Positions 47,468 to 58,294 of a stretch of DNA of 64,000 nucleotides are shown here, in pieces. Every line of letters begins with the position of its first letter. Position 1 is the first letter of the stretch. Origin of the DNA: Variovorax sp. CF079 (lineage in GTDB: Bacteria; Pseudomonadota; Gammaproteobacteria; Burkholderiales; Burkholderiaceae_C). The notes beneath the pieces are model-generated. The model saw nothing but the letters and a program-made list of their open reading frames with translations, made no database searches and was not told where the DNA came from. A program made the position numbers and the translations under genes. The stretch is from assembly GCF_900101545.1 (NCBI RefSeq), contig NZ_FMZU01000018.1, positions 62,001 through 126,000 of the forward strand, read 5' to 3'.

Positions 47468-48247
47468 TTACTGGTGCTTGAACGCGGCCTTGCGCTTGTT
47501 CACGAAGGCGTCCATGCCTTCCTTCTGGTCGGCAGTGGCGAAGAGCGCGTGGAACAGGCGGCGCTCGAACATCACGCCGTCCGCGAGGCTGCTCTCGAAG
47601 GCGCGGTTGACCGACTCCTTGGCCGCCATCACCGCGACCTGCGAGAAGTCGGCGATCACCAGCGCGGCGCCCAGCGCCTCGTCCATGAGCTTGTCGTAGG
47701 GCACGACGCGGCTCACCAGCCCGGAGCGCTCGGCCTCGGCGGCGTCCATCATGCGGCCGGTCAGGGCCATGTCCATCGCCTTGGCCTTGCCCACCGCGCG
47801 CGGCAGGCGCTGCGTGCCGCCGGCGCCCGGGATCACGCCGAGCTTGATCTCGGGCTGGCCGAACTTCGCGTTGTCGGCCGCGATGATGAAGTCGCACATC
47901 ATCGCGAGCTCGCAGCCGCCGCCGAGCGCGAAGCCGCTCACGGCCGCGATCACCGGCTTGCGCACGCTGCGGATGGTTTCCCAGTTGCGCGTGATGTAGT
48001 CGCCCTTGTAGACGTCAGTGAAGCTGTAACTGGCCATGGCGCCGATGTCGGCGCCCGCGGCGAAGGCACGCTCGCTGCCGGTGACGATGATGCAGCCGAT
48101 CGCCTCGTCGGCGTCGAGGGCCTTGAGCGCATTGCCGAGCTCGGTCATCAGCGCATCGTTGAGCGCGTTCAGCGCCTTGGGGCGGTTCAGCGTCACGATG
48201 CCGACCTTGCCGGCCTCGGTGCGGACTTCGATGTTCTCGTAGCTCAT
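47468..48247 (-). CDS. enoyl-CoA hydratase
   Basis: A 259-residue crotonase-fold enzyme that hydrates trans-2-enoyl-CoA in beta-oxidation. [13 protein letters not shown] forms the oxyanion hole. Both catalytic glutamates are present ([13 protein letters not shown] and [21 protein letters not shown]). The length is standard for FadB-independent, short-chain hydratases. ATG 48247 follows a purine-rich site. Not clustered with other fatty-acid genes here. Confidence 0.94.
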   Translation of the reverse strand: MSYENIEVRTEAGKVGIVTLNRPKALNALNDALMTELGNALKALDADEAIGCIIVTGSERAFAAGADIGAMASYSFTDVYKGDYITRNWETIRSVRKPVIAAVSGFALGGGCELAMMCDFIIAADNAKFGQPEIKLGVIPGAGGTQRLPRAVGKAKAMDMALTGRMMDAAEAERSGLVSRVVPYDKLMDEALGAALVIADFSQVAVMAAKESVNRAFESSLADGVMFERRLFHALFATADQKEGMDAFVNKRKAAFKHQ

Positions 48248-48281
48248 GCGGGTCTCCTTGAAACGAACAGAGGGGAAGGTC

Positions 48282-50075
48282 TTACTGCGGATCGAGCCAG
48301 CGCGTCAATTTGGCCGGGTCCTGCGCGGCGAGGCGCCAGGTCGTCACGTCGCCAGGCAGCGTGAGCGGCAGGCGCAGCAGCCGCCGGTCGCGCGCGACGA
48401 GTGCCGTGATCTTCTTCAGCGGCCCGAGATAAAGCGCCAAGTCATCGAGCTTGCCGAGCCGCCAGCCCTGCGCCTTGTGGCCCTTGGAGGCGCCGAGCTC
48501 GATGCCGATCCATTCGTCGTTGGCCGAGAAGCCGGCCTGCTCGGCCGCGCCGCCGCGCAGCACCATCTTGACTTGCACGCTGCCGTTCGCCTCGGCCACG
48601 CGCAGGCCGAGTTCCTGCGCCCGCTGCGCAGGGTCTTCGAGCGCGACGACGCCGTGGCTGCGCAGCAGATCGGCCAGGGGCAGTTCCTCGGTCGAGTGGA
48701 CCCAGCTCGCGATCTCCTCGACGAAGGAGCGCCCACCAACGGCTTCGAGCGCGGCGGCGAAGGCGGCTTCGTCGATCGGTCCGCCGCTGCTTTTCTTCCA
48801 CAAGAGCCGCATCACCTCGTCGAGCGAGCCCTTGCCTTCGGCGCGCAGCGTGAGGTCGAAGCACAGCGCCACCAGCGCGCCCTTGGTGTAGTAGCTGATC
48901 GTGGTGTTGGCCGTCTGCTCGTCTTGCCGGTAGTACTTGATCCAGGCATCGAAGCTCGCGTCGGCCACCGACTGCACCAGCCGGCCCGGCGCCTGCAGCA
49001 CTTGGTTGATGGTCTTGTTGACGAGGCGCAGGTAGCCGGTGTCGTCGATGCGGCCGGCGCGGCGCAGCAGCAGGTCGTCGTAGTAGCTGGTGAAGCCCTC
49101 GAACAGCCACAGCAGGTGGGTGTAGTTCTCCTGTCCGTAGTCGTAGCGCGCGAACTCGGCGGGTCGCAGGCGCTTCACGTTCCAGGTGTGGAAGTACTCG
49201 TGGCTGATCAGCCCGAGCAGCGTGGTGTAGCCCTCGGGCTGTTTCTTGACGGCGAGCTGGGGCAGGTCGCGGCGGGTGCAGATCAGCGCCGTCGAGTGCC
49301 GGTGCTCGAGGCCGCCGTAGCCGTCATCCACCGCGTTGAGCATGAAGACGTAGCGGTCATGCGGCGGCTTGGACCCGCCGCGCTTGCCGACCTTGTCGCC
49401 GTGCCAGAAGCGCATCTGCGTCTCGCAGATGGCACGCGTGTCGGCGATCAGCCGTTCGCCGTCGAAAGAAGCGGGCGCGCCTGCGACCACGAAGCGATGC
49501 GGCACGCCGCAGGCCTCGAACTCGGCGCTCCAGAACATGCCCATCTCGACCGGGCTGTCGGCCAGCTCGTCATAGTCGGCGGCGAGGTAGCTGCCGAAGC
49601 CCCGGCGGTCGACCTTGGCGGGCTTCAGCGCCGTCGCGCACGACCAGCGCTCGCCCGGCGCCAAGAGCGGCGGCGCCAGCACCTCGATCGCGTGCGGCCC
49701 ATCGGTCTGGCCTTCGACGCGAAGGCACAGGCTGGTTCCATTGAAGAAGCCGCGGTCGCGATCGAGCCACGCGGTGCGCACCGAGTTGTCGTAGGCGCAG
49801 ACCTGGTAGCGCAGCACCAGGGGCTTGCCCGGCGCGCAATCGATCTGCCAGCTGTGCTTGTCGAGTTGCTGCGGGGCCCGCTTGCGCCGACCCTGCGATG
49901 CCTGCAACTGCTGCAGGTTCTTTGCGAATTCGCGCACCAGGTAGCTGCCCGGAATCCAGACCGGCAATGCGACGCGCTGCTGCGCGGCAGGCCGCTCGAT
50001 GGTCAGCGTGACGGCGAACAGGTGCGCGTTGCGGTCCGCGCATTCGACGCGGTAGTGGATGGCCGGCGCCGCCAT
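48282..50075 (-). CDS. M61 family metallopeptidase with PDZ domain
   Basis: A 597-residue peptidase of the glycyl aminopeptidase family. The zinc motif is H292-E293-Y-F-H296 within [17 protein letters not shown]. The N-terminal beta domain begins [21 protein letters not shown]; a C-terminal PDZ (about 480-550) has [18 protein letters not shown]...[11 protein letters not shown]. No obvious signal peptide, so probably cytoplasmic. Its ATG shares a base with the dsbC stop. Confidence 0.9.
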   Translation of the reverse strand: MAAPAIHYRVECADRNAHLFAVTLTIERPAAQQRVALPVWIPGSYLVREFAKNLQQLQASQGRRKRAPQQLDKHSWQIDCAPGKPLVLRYQVCAYDNSVRTAWLDRDRGFFNGTSLCLRVEGQTDGPHAIEVLAPPLLAPGERWSCATALKPAKVDRRGFGSYLAADYDELADSPVEMGMFWSAEFEACGVPHRFVVAGAPASFDGERLIADTRAICETQMRFWHGDKVGKRGGSKPPHDRYVFMLNAVDDGYGGLEHRHSTALICTRRDLPQLAVKKQPEGYTTLLGLISHEYFHTWNVKRLRPAEFARYDYGQENYTHLLWLFEGFTSYYDDLLLRRAGRIDDTGYLRLVNKTINQVLQAPGRLVQSVADASFDAWIKYYRQDEQTANTTISYYTKGALVALCFDLTLRAEGKGSLDEVMRLLWKKSSGGPIDEAAFAAALEAVGGRSFVEEIASWVHSTEELPLADLLRSHGVVALEDPAQRAQELGLRVAEANGSVQVKMVLRGGAAEQAGFSANDEWIGIELGASKGHKAQGWRLGKLDDLALYLGPLKKITALVARDRRLLRLPLTLPGDVTTWRLAAQDPAKLTRWLDPQ

Positions 50076-50785
50076 CAGTTGGCAGCGGCGAGTTGTTTTT
50101 CGACCTGTTCGGCCGGGATCGCGCCCGGCGCGCGCGTGCCGTTGCTAAAGATCAGCGTGGGCGTGCCGGTGATGTTGTATTTCTGGCCGAACTCGCGGTT
50201 GCGGTTGAGCGCGCTGGTGTCGCATTCGGCGGTCTCGGGCGCGACGCCGCGCACCATCCAGTCGGTCCAGGCACGGGCCTTGTCCTTGGCGCACCAGATG
50301 TTGCGCGACTTCACGACCGAGTCCGGCCCCAGCACCGGATAGAGAAAGAGATGGATGGTCACGTTGTCGACCTTGGTCAGGTCGCGCTCGAACTGCTTGC
50401 AGTAGCCGCAGTTCGGATCCTCGAACACCGCCAGCTTGCGCTTGCCGTTGCCGCGCACGATCTTGAAGGCATCCTTCACGGGCAGTTTGTCGAAAGCGAC
50501 CTCGCTGAGTTTCTCGACCCGCTCTTCGGTGAGGTTGCGGCGCGCCTTCACGTCGATCAGGTTGCCCTGCAACAGGTAGTTGCCCTGCTCGTCGGTGTAG
50601 TAGATCTCGAAGCCGTTGATGCGCACCTCGTAGAGGCCGGGCATCGGCGACTTGGTGATCTCGTCGATCTTCGCGAACTGCGGAATGCGCGCAGCGAGGT
50701 TCTGGCGGATCTCGGCCTCGCCGGCGCTGGCGCTCAGGGTGCTGACCAGAGTCAGCGCGGCAAAAAGGGCAGGAGCGGATTTCAT
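50075..50785 (-). CDS. dsbC: DsbC family disulfide isomerase
   Basis: A 236-residue periplasmic isomerase. Signal peptide MKSAPALFAALTLVSTLSASA, N-terminal dimerisation domain (EIRQNLAARIPQFAKIDEI...GLYEVRING), then a thioredoxin domain with C126-GY-C129 and cis-Pro loop TGTPTLIF. It repairs wrong disulfides with DsbD. Lies 23 bases after the UbiH-like gene and overlaps the peptidase gene start. Confidence 0.94.
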   Translation of the reverse strand: MKSAPALFAALTLVSTLSASAGEAEIRQNLAARIPQFAKIDEITKSPMPGLYEVRINGFEIYYTDEQGNYLLQGNLIDVKARRNLTEERVEKLSEVAFDKLPVKDAFKIVRGNGKRKLAVFEDPNCGYCKQFERDLTKVDNVTIHLFLYPVLGPDSVVKSRNIWCAKDKARAWTDWMVRGVAPETAECDTSALNRNREFGQKYNITGTPTLIFSNGTRAPGAIPAEQVEKQLAAAN

Positions 50786-50808
50786 GGTGTTGTTTCTTCC
50801 GGCGGAAT

Positions 50809-51918
50809 TCAGTGCAGGCCCATGGCCTGCTTCGCGATCCAGTTCTTGACGAGCCGCGTGCGGTCGAAGCCGCGCATGCCCCAGTTGCGAAGCGCCGGCA
50901 ACGGATCGGCGCTGTGCGCGAAGAGTTGCTGCAGGCCGTCGGTGGCCAGGCTCATGGAGAGCACGTCGGTGCGGCGGGCCCGCTCGTAGCGGCGCAGCAG
51001 CCGGGCATCGCCCACGCTGCGCCAGTAGTCGCGGTCCTTGATCACGTTGGCCAATGCTGCGGCATCGGCCAGACCCAGGTTCAAGCCCTGGCCTGCAAGC
51101 GGATGCACCGTGTGCGCGGCATCGCCCGCGAGCGCCCAGGAACTGCCGTCGGTGAACTGGCCGGTCCAGCGGTCGGCGATGGCGCGCTGCAGCGGCCAGG
51201 CCGCGCGCTCGCTGGTGAGCCGCAGCGCACCGAGCGCACCGTGGCTGGCGTCGTGCAGCGCGGTGTTGAACTCGTCGGCCGTCTGTGCCAGCAGGGCCGG
51301 CGCGCGCAGCTGGTCGACCGACCACACCAGCGCGAGCTGCCTGTCGCCGAGCGGCAGCAGCGCGAACACTTCGCCCTTGTCGTTGAACCATTGGCGCGCG
51401 GCGCCGTCGTGCGGCTCTTCGGCCTGGAGCCGCGCCGCGATCGCGTGTTGCGGATAGCGCGTCACTTCGTAGCGCACGCCCAGTGTTTCGCGCGTGGCGC
51501 TGATGCGGCCTTCGCAGACCACCGTCAGCGGCGCCGGCACGGGCTCGGCGACGATCTCGATGCGCGGCTGGAAGCGCACCGCGTCGCTCAACTGCTGCTC
51601 GAGCGCGGGGACATCGACGATCCAGGCCAGCGCCTCGACCTTCTGCCGCGCGGCATGGAACTGCACGCGGCCGCCTTCGTCGCCGTAGACCAGCATCTCG
51701 CGCACCGGCGTGGCATGCGCCGCATCGGGCCAGCCGCGCAGCGATTCGAGCAGCGCCTTCGAGGCCGCATTGAGCGCGTAGGCGCGCACATCCTGCCCCG
51801 GGGGGGCCGCGGCCGGCGCCACCAGCGCCACGCGAACGCGTTCGCGCGCCAAAAGCAGCGCGAGCGTGCGGCCGACGATGCCGGCGCCGCGAATGCAAAC
51901 CTCGGGTGGAAGAGCCAT
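50809..51918 (-). CDS. UbiH/Coq6-type FAD monooxygenase
   Basis: A 369-residue flavoprotein. The FAD Rossmann motif is IRGAGIVGRTLALLLARE, and LAGDAAHTVHPLAGQGLNLGLADAAAL is the signature of ubiquinone hydroxylases. These add ring hydroxyls in ubiquinone synthesis, but position specificity (UbiH, UbiI or UbiF) cannot be told. It is on the short side for the family. Divergent from the MOSC protein gene. Confidence 0.88.
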   Translation of the reverse strand: MALPPEVCIRGAGIVGRTLALLLARERVRVALVAPAAAPPGQDVRAYALNAASKALLESLRGWPDAAHATPVREMLVYGDEGGRVQFHAARQKVEALAWIVDVPALEQQLSDAVRFQPRIEIVAEPVPAPLTVVCEGRISATRETLGVRYEVTRYPQHAIAARLQAEEPHDGAARQWFNDKGEVFALLPLGDRQLALVWSVDQLRAPALLAQTADEFNTALHDASHGALGALRLTSERAAWPLQRAIADRWTGQFTDGSSWALAGDAAHTVHPLAGQGLNLGLADAAALANVIKDRDYWRSVGDARLLRRYERARRTDVLSMSLATDGLQQLFAHSADPLPALRNWGMRGFDRTRLVKNWIAKQAMGLH

Positions 51919-51995
51919 CGGGGCATTGTAGGAGCCTGCCTTTCCCGGCGGGCGTCGTGCGGGACAATCACCGGCTTCAGCCCAAGGACCTCCAC

Positions 51996-52877
51996 GTGAC
52001 TGCCTCCGACTTCGACCTCCAAGCCACCATCGCCCGCCTGTTCGTCTACCCGATCAAGTCCTGCGCCGGCGTCGAGCTCCCCGAGGCGCTGCTGATCGAG
52101 ACCGGCCTGGAGTTCGACCGCGCCTGGATGGTGGTCGACGAGAACGGCGAGTTCGTCACCCAGCGCCAGCTGCCGCGCATGGCGCTGATCCGGCCGCAGA
52201 TGAAGCATTCCGAGATGGTGCTGCGCGCACCCGGCATGCTGGCGCTGCACATCGCCTTCGACCGCGTCGAAGCGCCGGTGCGCGTGCGCGTGTGGAAGGA
52301 CGAGGTGCCGGCCTACGACATGGGCGACATCGCGGCCCAATGGTTCAGCGACTTCCTCTCGCAGCCGGGCCGGCCGCAGAAGCTGCGCTTGGTGCGCTTC
52401 GATCCCGAGCACCAGCGGCTGTCGAGCCTCCAGTGGACCGGCGATATCGAGGCACCCAACCAGTTCGCCGACGGCTATCCGCTGCTGGTGGTCAGCGAGG
52501 GCTCGCTGGCCGAGCTCAACGCGCGGCTGGCCGCGGCCGGCCACGGCGCCGTCGGGATCGAGCGCTTCCGCCCCAACGTCGTGCTCGCCGGCATCGAGGC
52601 GCACGACGAGGACCGCGTCGACACGCTGTACATCGCGACCGCCGAGGGCGAGGCGCAACTTCGACCGGTGAAGCCCTGCTCGCGCTGCTCGATCCCCGAC
52701 ATCGACCCGGCCACGGCCGAAAGCAGCCCCGAAGTGGGCGACATGCTGCGGACCTACCGCGCCGACGCCCGCGTCGACGGCGCCATCACCTTCGGCATGA
52801 ATGCGATCGTGCTGCAGGGCGTGGAGCACATGCTGAAGCGCGGCCAGACGGTAGTCGCAAACCTGCGCTTCGACTGA
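51996..52877 (+). CDS. MOSC domain protein
   Basis: A 293-residue protein: N-terminal MOSC beta-barrel ([22 protein letters not shown]) and C-terminal MOSC domain with the conserved Cys 228 in [15 protein letters not shown], a probable molybdenum-cofactor sulfur carrier site. This resembles YcbX, which reduces N-hydroxylated compounds using Moco. No ferredoxin domain is attached. GTG 51996 with AAGGA eight bases upstream is the chosen start. Confidence 0.9.
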   Translation: MTASDFDLQATIARLFVYPIKSCAGVELPEALLIETGLEFDRAWMVVDENGEFVTQRQLPRMALIRPQMKHSEMVLRAPGMLALHIAFDRVEAPVRVRVWKDEVPAYDMGDIAAQWFSDFLSQPGRPQKLRLVRFDPEHQRLSSLQWTGDIEAPNQFADGYPLLVVSEGSLAELNARLAAAGHGAVGIERFRPNVVLAGIEAHDEDRVDTLYIATAEGEAQLRPVKPCSRCSIPDIDPATAESSPEVGDMLRTYRADARVDGAITFGMNAIVLQGVEHMLKRGQTVVANLRFD

Positions 52878-52893
52878 AGCGAGGCCGGGCGCC

Positions 52894-52899
52894 TAAAAT
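52894..52899 (+). promoter_or_regulatory. candidate -10 element for ychF
   Basis: TAAAAT in the gap between the MOSC gene and ychF, 35 bases before ATG 52934, in the same CTAAAAT context as the ahcY promoter. No obvious -35. Confidence 0.4.
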
Positions 52900-52933
52900 C
52901 CCCGGTTCCCCAAAGCATTCTGAAAGCCCCGCC

Positions 52934-54025
52934 ATGAGTCTCCAGTGCGGCATCGTCGGCCTGCCCAACGTCGGCAAGTCCACCCTTTTCAACGCGCTGA
53001 CCAAGGCAGGCATCGCGGCCGAGAACTATCCTTTCTGTACCATCGAGCCGAACGTCGGCGTGGTCGAAGTGCCCGATCCGCGGCTCGCCCAGTTGAGCGA
53101 GATCGTGAAGCCCGAGCGCATCGTGCCGGCCATCGTCGAGTTCGTCGACATCGCGGGCCTGGTGGCCGGCGCCAGCAAGGGCGAAGGCCTGGGCAACCAG
53201 TTCCTCGCGCACATCCGCGAAACCGACGCCATCGTCAATGTGGTGCGCTGCTTCGAGGACGACAACGTGATCCACGTTGCGGGCAAGGTCGACCCCATCT
53301 CCGACATCGAGGTGATCCAGACCGAGCTGTGCCTGGCCGACCTGGCCACGGTCGAGAAGGCGCTGCACCGCCACACCAAGACCGCGCGCTCGGGCGACAA
53401 GGAGGCGATCAAGCTGGTCGCGCTGCTGGAGAAATGCCAGGCCGCGCTGAACGAGAACAAGCCGGTGCGCGCGATCGAGTTCAGCAAGGAAGACAAGCCC
53501 TTGATCAAGCAGTTCTCGCTGATCACCGCCAAGCCCGCGATGTTCGTCGGCAACGTGGCCGAGGACGGCTTCGAGAACAACCCCTTCCTCGACCGGCTGC
53601 GCGAATACGCCGCCGCGCAGAACGCGCCCGTGGTCGCCATCTGCGCCAAGATCGAAGCCGAGCTGGCCGACATGGACGAGGAAGACAAGAAGATGTTCCT
53701 TGCCGAGATCGGCCAGGAAGAGCCGGGCCTCAATCGCCTGATCCGCGCGGCTTACACGCTGCTGGGCCTGCAGACCTACTTCACCGCCGGCGTGAAGGAA
53801 GTGCGCGCGTGGACCATCCACGTCGGCGACACCGGCCCGCAGGCGGCCGGCGTGATCCACACCGATTTCGAGAAGGGCTACATCCGCGCCCAGACCATCG
53901 CCTTCAACGACTTCATCGCCTTCAAGGGCGAGCAGGGGTCGAAGGATGCCGGGAAGATGCGGGCGGAAGGCAAGGAGTACGTGGTCAAGGACGGGGATGT
54001 GATGAACTTCCTGTTCAGCTCCTGA
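52934..54025 (+). CDS. ychF: redox-regulated ribosome-binding ATPase YchF
   Basis: A 363-residue OBG-type P-loop protein. G1 is [15 protein letters not shown] (9-23), G3 is [20 protein letters not shown], and the family's ATP-specific variant of G4 is in the middle. A coiled-coil insert and C-terminal TGS domain ([23 protein letters not shown]) follow. It binds ribosomes and modulates stress responses. ATG 52934 begins the conserved N-terminus. Confidence 0.97.
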   Translation: MSLQCGIVGLPNVGKSTLFNALTKAGIAAENYPFCTIEPNVGVVEVPDPRLAQLSEIVKPERIVPAIVEFVDIAGLVAGASKGEGLGNQFLAHIRETDAIVNVVRCFEDDNVIHVAGKVDPISDIEVIQTELCLADLATVEKALHRHTKTARSGDKEAIKLVALLEKCQAALNENKPVRAIEFSKEDKPLIKQFSLITAKPAMFVGNVAEDGFENNPFLDRLREYAAAQNAPVVAICAKIEAELADMDEEDKKMFLAEIGQEEPGLNRLIRAAYTLLGLQTYFTAGVKEVRAWTIHVGDTGPQAAGVIHTDFEKGYIRAQTIAFNDFIAFKGEQGSKDAGKMRAEGKEYVVKDGDVMNFLFSS

Positions 54026-54047
54026 CCCGTTCGCACTTCAGCTCGCC

Positions 54048-54722
54048 ATGATCACAGTCCACCACCTCAACAACTCCCGTTCGCAACGCGTACTCTGGCT
54101 GCTCGAAGAACTCGAGCTCCCCTACGAGATCGTTCACTATCAGCGCGATCCCAAGACCATGCTCGCGCCACCCACCTTGCGCGCGGTGCATCCGCTGGGC
54201 AAGTCGCCGGTGGTGACGACCGACGAAGGCCACACGCTCGCGGAGTCGGGTGCGGTCGTCGAGACGCTGATCGAGCGCTACGGCAATGGCCGCCTCGCGC
54301 CGGCGGCGGGCACGACCGAAGCGCTGCGCTACCGCTACTGGCTGCACTACGCCGAAGGCTCGGCGATGCCGCCGCTCCTGCTGAAGCTGATGTTCGACCA
54401 GATCGAGAAGGCGAAGATGCCCTTCTTCGCCAAGCCGATCGCGAAGGCGATCGCGGGCAAGGCCAAGGCCGCCTTCATCATGCCGAACATCAAGAGCCAT
54501 CTGGATTTCATGGAAGGCGAACTCGACAAGAGCAAATGGTTTGCCGGCAATGCGTTTTCGGGCGCCGACATCCAGATGAGTTTTCCGGTGGAAGCCGCGT
54601 TGGCGCGCGGCGGGCTCGATGCGTCGCGGCCCAAGCTCATGGCTTATCTGGAGCGCATCCATACACGGCCGGCCTACATGCGCGCGCTCGAGCGTGGCGG
54701 GCCGTACGGGCTCTTGACCTGA
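54048..54722 (+). CDS. glutathione S-transferase
   Basis: A 224-residue two-domain GST. The thioredoxin-like N-terminus has HHLNNSRSQRVLWLLEELELPY with the catalytic Ser region, cis-Pro in GKSPVV and the TLAESGAVVETLIERYG glutathione contact. The all-helical C-terminus ends TRPAYMRALERGGPYG. Similar to the yeast GTT1-like group; substrate unknown. Follows ychF by 22 bases. Confidence 0.92.
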   Translation: MITVHHLNNSRSQRVLWLLEELELPYEIVHYQRDPKTMLAPPTLRAVHPLGKSPVVTTDEGHTLAESGAVVETLIERYGNGRLAPAAGTTEALRYRYWLHYAEGSAMPPLLLKLMFDQIEKAKMPFFAKPIAKAIAGKAKAAFIMPNIKSHLDFMEGELDKSKWFAGNAFSGADIQMSFPVEAALARGGLDASRPKLMAYLERIHTRPAYMRALERGGPYGLLT

Positions 54723-54735
54723 TGGCGCGGCCGCC

Positions 54736-55206
54736 TCAATTTGGCCAGATGTAGAGAAGGGCAATCGTCATCGTGACATAGCGCGCGAACTTGCCGATCG
54801 CCATGTAGATCACGCAAGGCCAGAACGAGAGCCGGAGCCAACCCGCGACCGCGCAGAGCGGATCGCCGACGATCGGCAGCCAGGCCAGCAGACAAGCCTT
54901 GGGCCCCAGGTGTTCCAGCCAGCCGAGCACACGCAGATGGTGCTTGGAGTGCGAATACTTGTCGGCCACCTTGTGTGCGCCGTAGCCGATCCACCAGTCC
55001 ACGATGCCGCCCAAGGTGTTGCCGATCGTCGCGACGCCGACCGCGGACCAGAACATTTCGGGATTGAGCTTGAGCAGTCCGAACAGCACCGGCTCGGAGC
55101 CGACCGGCAACAGGGTCGCCGACACGAAGGCAGCAACGAAGAGGGTGCTGAGCCCGAATTGCGGCAGCGCAAGAAGCGCAAAGAGTGAGTCGAGCCAGGC
55201 TTGCAT
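54736..55206 (-). CDS. YqaA family membrane protein (SNARE-associated/DedA-like)
   Basis: A 156-residue inner-membrane protein with about four helices. ATLLPVGSEPVLFGLL, GNTLGGIVDWWIGYG and the re-entrant-type PIVGDPLCAVAGWLRLSFWPCVIYMAIGKFARY are typical. DedA relatives flip lipids or support proton homeostasis; the YqaA branch is uncharacterised. ATG 55206 gives the family start. Confidence 0.9.
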   Translation of the reverse strand: MQAWLDSLFALLALPQFGLSTLFVAAFVSATLLPVGSEPVLFGLLKLNPEMFWSAVGVATIGNTLGGIVDWWIGYGAHKVADKYSHSKHHLRVLGWLEHLGPKACLLAWLPIVGDPLCAVAGWLRLSFWPCVIYMAIGKFARYVTMTIALLYIWPN

Positions 55207-55323
55207 GTGCGCCGGAGTATAGAAAGGCGCGGTGTTATGCAGCGTCGGCGTATACGCTGTCCGCGTGCGCGATGAAACTCGATGAAATCGCAAATCGTTT
55301 CAGCGCCTCTCGCTTCGCGCCGC

Positions 55324-55329
55324 TACAAT
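55324..55329 (+). promoter_or_regulatory. candidate -10 element for dusB-fis
   Basis: TACAAT in CGCTACAATCG, 45 bases before the dusB start, in the divergent gap with the yqaA-type gene. A -35 match is poor. Confidence 0.35.
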
Positions 55330-55374
55330 CGTGCCTCATTTTTCAGCAGCCAGGCGCGTGCCAACTTTCCCTCC

Positions 55375-56430
55375 ATGACCCTGCAGATCGGCAACATCGC
55401 GCTGGAAAACCGGCTGTTCGTTGCGCCCATGGCGGGCGTCACCGACCGGCCCTTCCGCATGCTGTGCCGCGAACTCGGTGCGGGCTACGCGGTGAGCGAG
55501 ATGGTCACTTCGCGCAAGGAGCTGTGGGGTTCGCTCAAGACCTCGCGCCGCGCGAACCACGATGGCGAACCGGGCCCCATTGCGGTGCAGATCGCCGGCA
55601 CCGATGCAGCCATGATGGCCGAGGCGGCGCAATACAACATCGAGCGCGGTGCCCAGATCATCGACATCAATATGGGCTGCCCGGCCAAGAAGGTCTGCAA
55701 CAAGTGGGCCGGGTCGGCGCTGATGCGCGACGAGCCGCTGGCGCTCGAGATCGTCGAGGCGGTGGTCCGTGCTGCGATGCCGCACAAGGTCCCGGTCACG
55801 CTCAAGATGCGCACCGGCTGGAGCGAAGACCATCGCAACGCGGTGGCGCTGGCGCGCCGCTTCGAAGCGGCCGGCGTGCAGATGCTCACGGTGCACGGCC
55901 GCACGCGCGAGCAGGGCTACAAGGGCCAGGCCGAATACGACACCATTGCGGCCGTCAAGGCGGCCGTGCGCGTGCCGGTGGTCGCCAACGGCGACGTCGA
56001 CTCGCCCGAGAAAGCGCGTGAAGTGTTCGCACTCACTGGCGCCGACGCCGTGATGGTGGGCCGTGCCGCGCAGGGGCGGCCGTGGATCTTTCGCGAGATC
56101 GCGCACTTCCTCGCGACCGGAACGCAGCTCGCGCCGCCGCTCGTGGCCGAGGTGCGCCGCCTCATGCTCGACCATCTGCAGCAGCACTACGCGCTCTATG
56201 GCGACTACAGCGGTGTTCGCACCGCGCGCAAACACATCGGCTGGTACGTCCGCACGCTGCCCGACGGCGAGGAATTCAGGGGCCGGATGAACACCATCGA
56301 GGACTGCGACGCGCAACTCGCCGCGGTGGCCGATTTTTTCGACACGCTGGCCGCACGGATGGATCGCATTCCGGTCGCCGATGACGCGCAAGCGCAAAGG
56401 GATGAGCAGGCAGCCGAAGTGCCTGCATGA
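55375..56430 (+). CDS. dusB: tRNA-dihydrouridine synthase B
   Basis: A 351-residue FMN enzyme. LFVAPMAGVTDRPFR is the N-terminal flavin site, DINMGCPAKKVCNKWAGSAL carries the catalytic Cys, and LTVHGRTREQGYKG and VVANGDVDSPEKA complete the barrel. DusB reduces U17 in tRNA. dusB-fis is a conserved pair, and fis follows after 29 bases. Confidence 0.96.
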   Translation: MTLQIGNIALENRLFVAPMAGVTDRPFRMLCRELGAGYAVSEMVTSRKELWGSLKTSRRANHDGEPGPIAVQIAGTDAAMMAEAAQYNIERGAQIIDINMGCPAKKVCNKWAGSALMRDEPLALEIVEAVVRAAMPHKVPVTLKMRTGWSEDHRNAVALARRFEAAGVQMLTVHGRTREQGYKGQAEYDTIAAVKAAVRVPVVANGDVDSPEKAREVFALTGADAVMVGRAAQGRPWIFREIAHFLATGTQLAPPLVAEVRRLMLDHLQQHYALYGDYSGVRTARKHIGWYVRTLPDGEEFRGRMNTIEDCDAQLAAVADFFDTLAARMDRIPVADDAQAQRDEQAAEVPA

Positions 56431-56459
56431 ATTGAAGAACAGAAGAAGAGAAGAGGGCC

Positions 56460-56696
56460 ATGAGCAAGAAACATATCGAAGACTGCGTGCGCAACAGTCT
56501 GGACAGTTATTTCCGTGACCTGCGCGGCACCGAACCCGATGGCATGTACGAGATGCTGGTGCGCGTGGTGGAGAAACCCTTGCTCGACGTCGTGATGACG
56601 CGGGCCGAAGGCAACCAGTCCAAGGCCGCGCAGTGGTTGGGCCTGAATCGCAACACGCTTCGAAAAAAGCTGGTCGAACACAAACTCCTGAAGTAG
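56460..56696 (+). CDS. fis: Fis family DNA-binding protein
   Basis: A 78-residue nucleoid protein. The C-terminal helix-turn-helix is EGNQSKAAQWLGLNRNTLRKKL. The N-terminal dimer part starts IEDCVRNSLDSYFRDL. Fis bends DNA and adjusts rRNA and other promoters; here it is shorter than the 98-residue enterobacterial form. In one operon with dusB and probably purH (six bases downstream). Confidence 0.95.
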   Translation: MSKKHIEDCVRNSLDSYFRDLRGTEPDGMYEMLVRVVEKPLLDVVMTRAEGNQSKAAQWLGLNRNTLRKKLVEHKLLK

Positions 56697-56702
56697 TCCT
56701 TG

Positions 56703-58274
56703 ATGAATGCACTGATTTCCGTTTCCGACAAGACCGGCATCCTCGAATTCGCGCAGGCGCTCCACGCGCTGGACATCCGCCTGTTCTCGACCGGCGGCAC
56801 CGCCAAGCTGCTGGCCGATGCCGGCCTGCCGGTGACCGAAGTGGCCGAGCTCACCGGCTTTCCCGAGATGCTCGACGGCCGCGTGAAGACGCTGCATCCC
56901 AAGGTGCATGGCGGCCTGCTGGCGCGGCGCGACGTGCCGGCGCACATGGCGGCGCTGAAGGCGCACGGCATCGACACCATCGACCTGTTGGTGGTCAACC
57001 TCTACCCCTTCGAAGCCACGGTGGCCAAGCCCGGCTGCACCTTGGAGGACGCGATCGAGAACATCGACATCGGCGGCCCGGCCATGGTGCGCAGCGCGGC
57101 GAAGAACTGGAAGGACGTCGGCGTGCTGACCGACGCGGCGCAATACCCGCAGGCACTGGCCGAGCTCAAGGCCGACGGCAAGCTCAGCGACAAGACCAGG
57201 TTCGCCTTCTCCGTCGCCGCCTTCAACCGCATCAGTCAGTACGACGGCGCGATCAGCGACTACCTCTCGGGCATTCAGGGCGACGGCAGCCATGCGCTCT
57301 TCCCGGCGCAGAGCAACGGCCGCTTCATCAAGCTGCAGGACCTGCGCTACGGCGAGAACCCGCACCAGCAGGCCGCGTTCTACCGCGACCTGTACCCCGC
57401 GCCCGGTTCGCTGGTCACGGCCAAGCAGCTGCAGGGCAAGGAGCTCAGCTACAACAACATCGCCGATGCCGATGCGGCCTGGGAGTGCGTGAAGAGCTTC
57501 GACACGCCGGCATGCGTGATCGTCAAGCATGCCAACCCCTGCGGCGTTGCCGTGGGCAAGGATGCACACGAGGCTTACGCCAAGGCCTTCAAGACGGATC
57601 CGACCTCGGCCTTCGGCGGCATCATCGCCTTCAACCGGCCGGTGGACCGTGCCGCGGCCGAAGCTGTGAGCAAGCAGTTCGTCGAAGTGCTGATGGCGCC
57701 GGGCTATGCGCCGGAGGCGCTCGAGGTGTTCAAGAGCAAGGTCAATGTGCGCATCCTGGAGATCGCGCTGCCGCCGGGCGGCACCAGCGACTGGGACAAC
57801 GGCCGCAACGCGGTGGACGTGAAGCGCATCGGTTCTGGCCTCCTGATGCAGACCGCCGACAACCGCGAGCTCTCGATCGACGAGCTCAAGGTGGTGAGCA
57901 AGAAGCAACCCACGCCGCAGCAGCTGCAGGATCTTCTGTTCGCATGGAAGGTCGCGAAGTTCGTCAAGAGCAACGCGATCGTGTTCTGCGCCGACGGCAT
58001 GACCATGGGTGTCGGCGCCGGCCAGATGAGCCGGCTCGATTCGGCGCGCATCGCGAGCATCAAGGCACAGCACGCGGGCTTGTCGCTGCAAGGCACGGCG
58101 GTCGCGAGCGACGCCTTCTTTCCGTTCCGCGACGGGCTCGACGTGGTGGTCGATGCCGGCGCGAGTTGCGTGATCCAGCCCGGCGGCTCGATGCGCGATC
58201 AGGAGGTGATCGATGCCGCGGACGAACGCGGCGTGGTCATGGTGCTGTCAGGCGTGCGCCATTTCAGGCACTAG
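56703..58274 (+). CDS. purH: bifunctional AICAR transformylase / IMP cyclohydrolase
   Basis: A 523-residue enzyme for the last two steps of IMP synthesis. The cyclohydrolase domain (1-200) has [34 protein letters not shown] and RSAAKN. The transformylase domain has [37 protein letters not shown] and a C-terminal [12 protein letters not shown] 56703 is preferred to the TTG just before it. Confidence 0.97.
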   Translation: MNALISVSDKTGILEFAQALHALDIRLFSTGGTAKLLADAGLPVTEVAELTGFPEMLDGRVKTLHPKVHGGLLARRDVPAHMAALKAHGIDTIDLLVVNLYPFEATVAKPGCTLEDAIENIDIGGPAMVRSAAKNWKDVGVLTDAAQYPQALAELKADGKLSDKTRFAFSVAAFNRISQYDGAISDYLSGIQGDGSHALFPAQSNGRFIKLQDLRYGENPHQQAAFYRDLYPAPGSLVTAKQLQGKELSYNNIADADAAWECVKSFDTPACVIVKHANPCGVAVGKDAHEAYAKAFKTDPTSAFGGIIAFNRPVDRAAAEAVSKQFVEVLMAPGYAPEALEVFKSKVNVRILEIALPPGGTSDWDNGRNAVDVKRIGSGLLMQTADNRELSIDELKVVSKKQPTPQQLQDLLFAWKVAKFVKSNAIVFCADGMTMGVGAGQMSRLDSARIASIKAQHAGLSLQGTAVASDAFFPFRDGLDVVVDAGASCVIQPGGSMRDQEVIDAADERGVVMVLSGVRHFRH

Positions 58275-58294
58275 AGGGCCTGTTAGCAGGCCCT
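58275..58294. terminator. hairpin between purH and the broken outer-membrane gene
   Basis: AGGGCCTG-TTAG-CAGGCCCT is a perfect eight-pair stem starting right after the purH stop and reaching the stop of the opposing pseudogene. It lacks a T tract on either side, so termination may be factor-assisted. Confidence 0.45.
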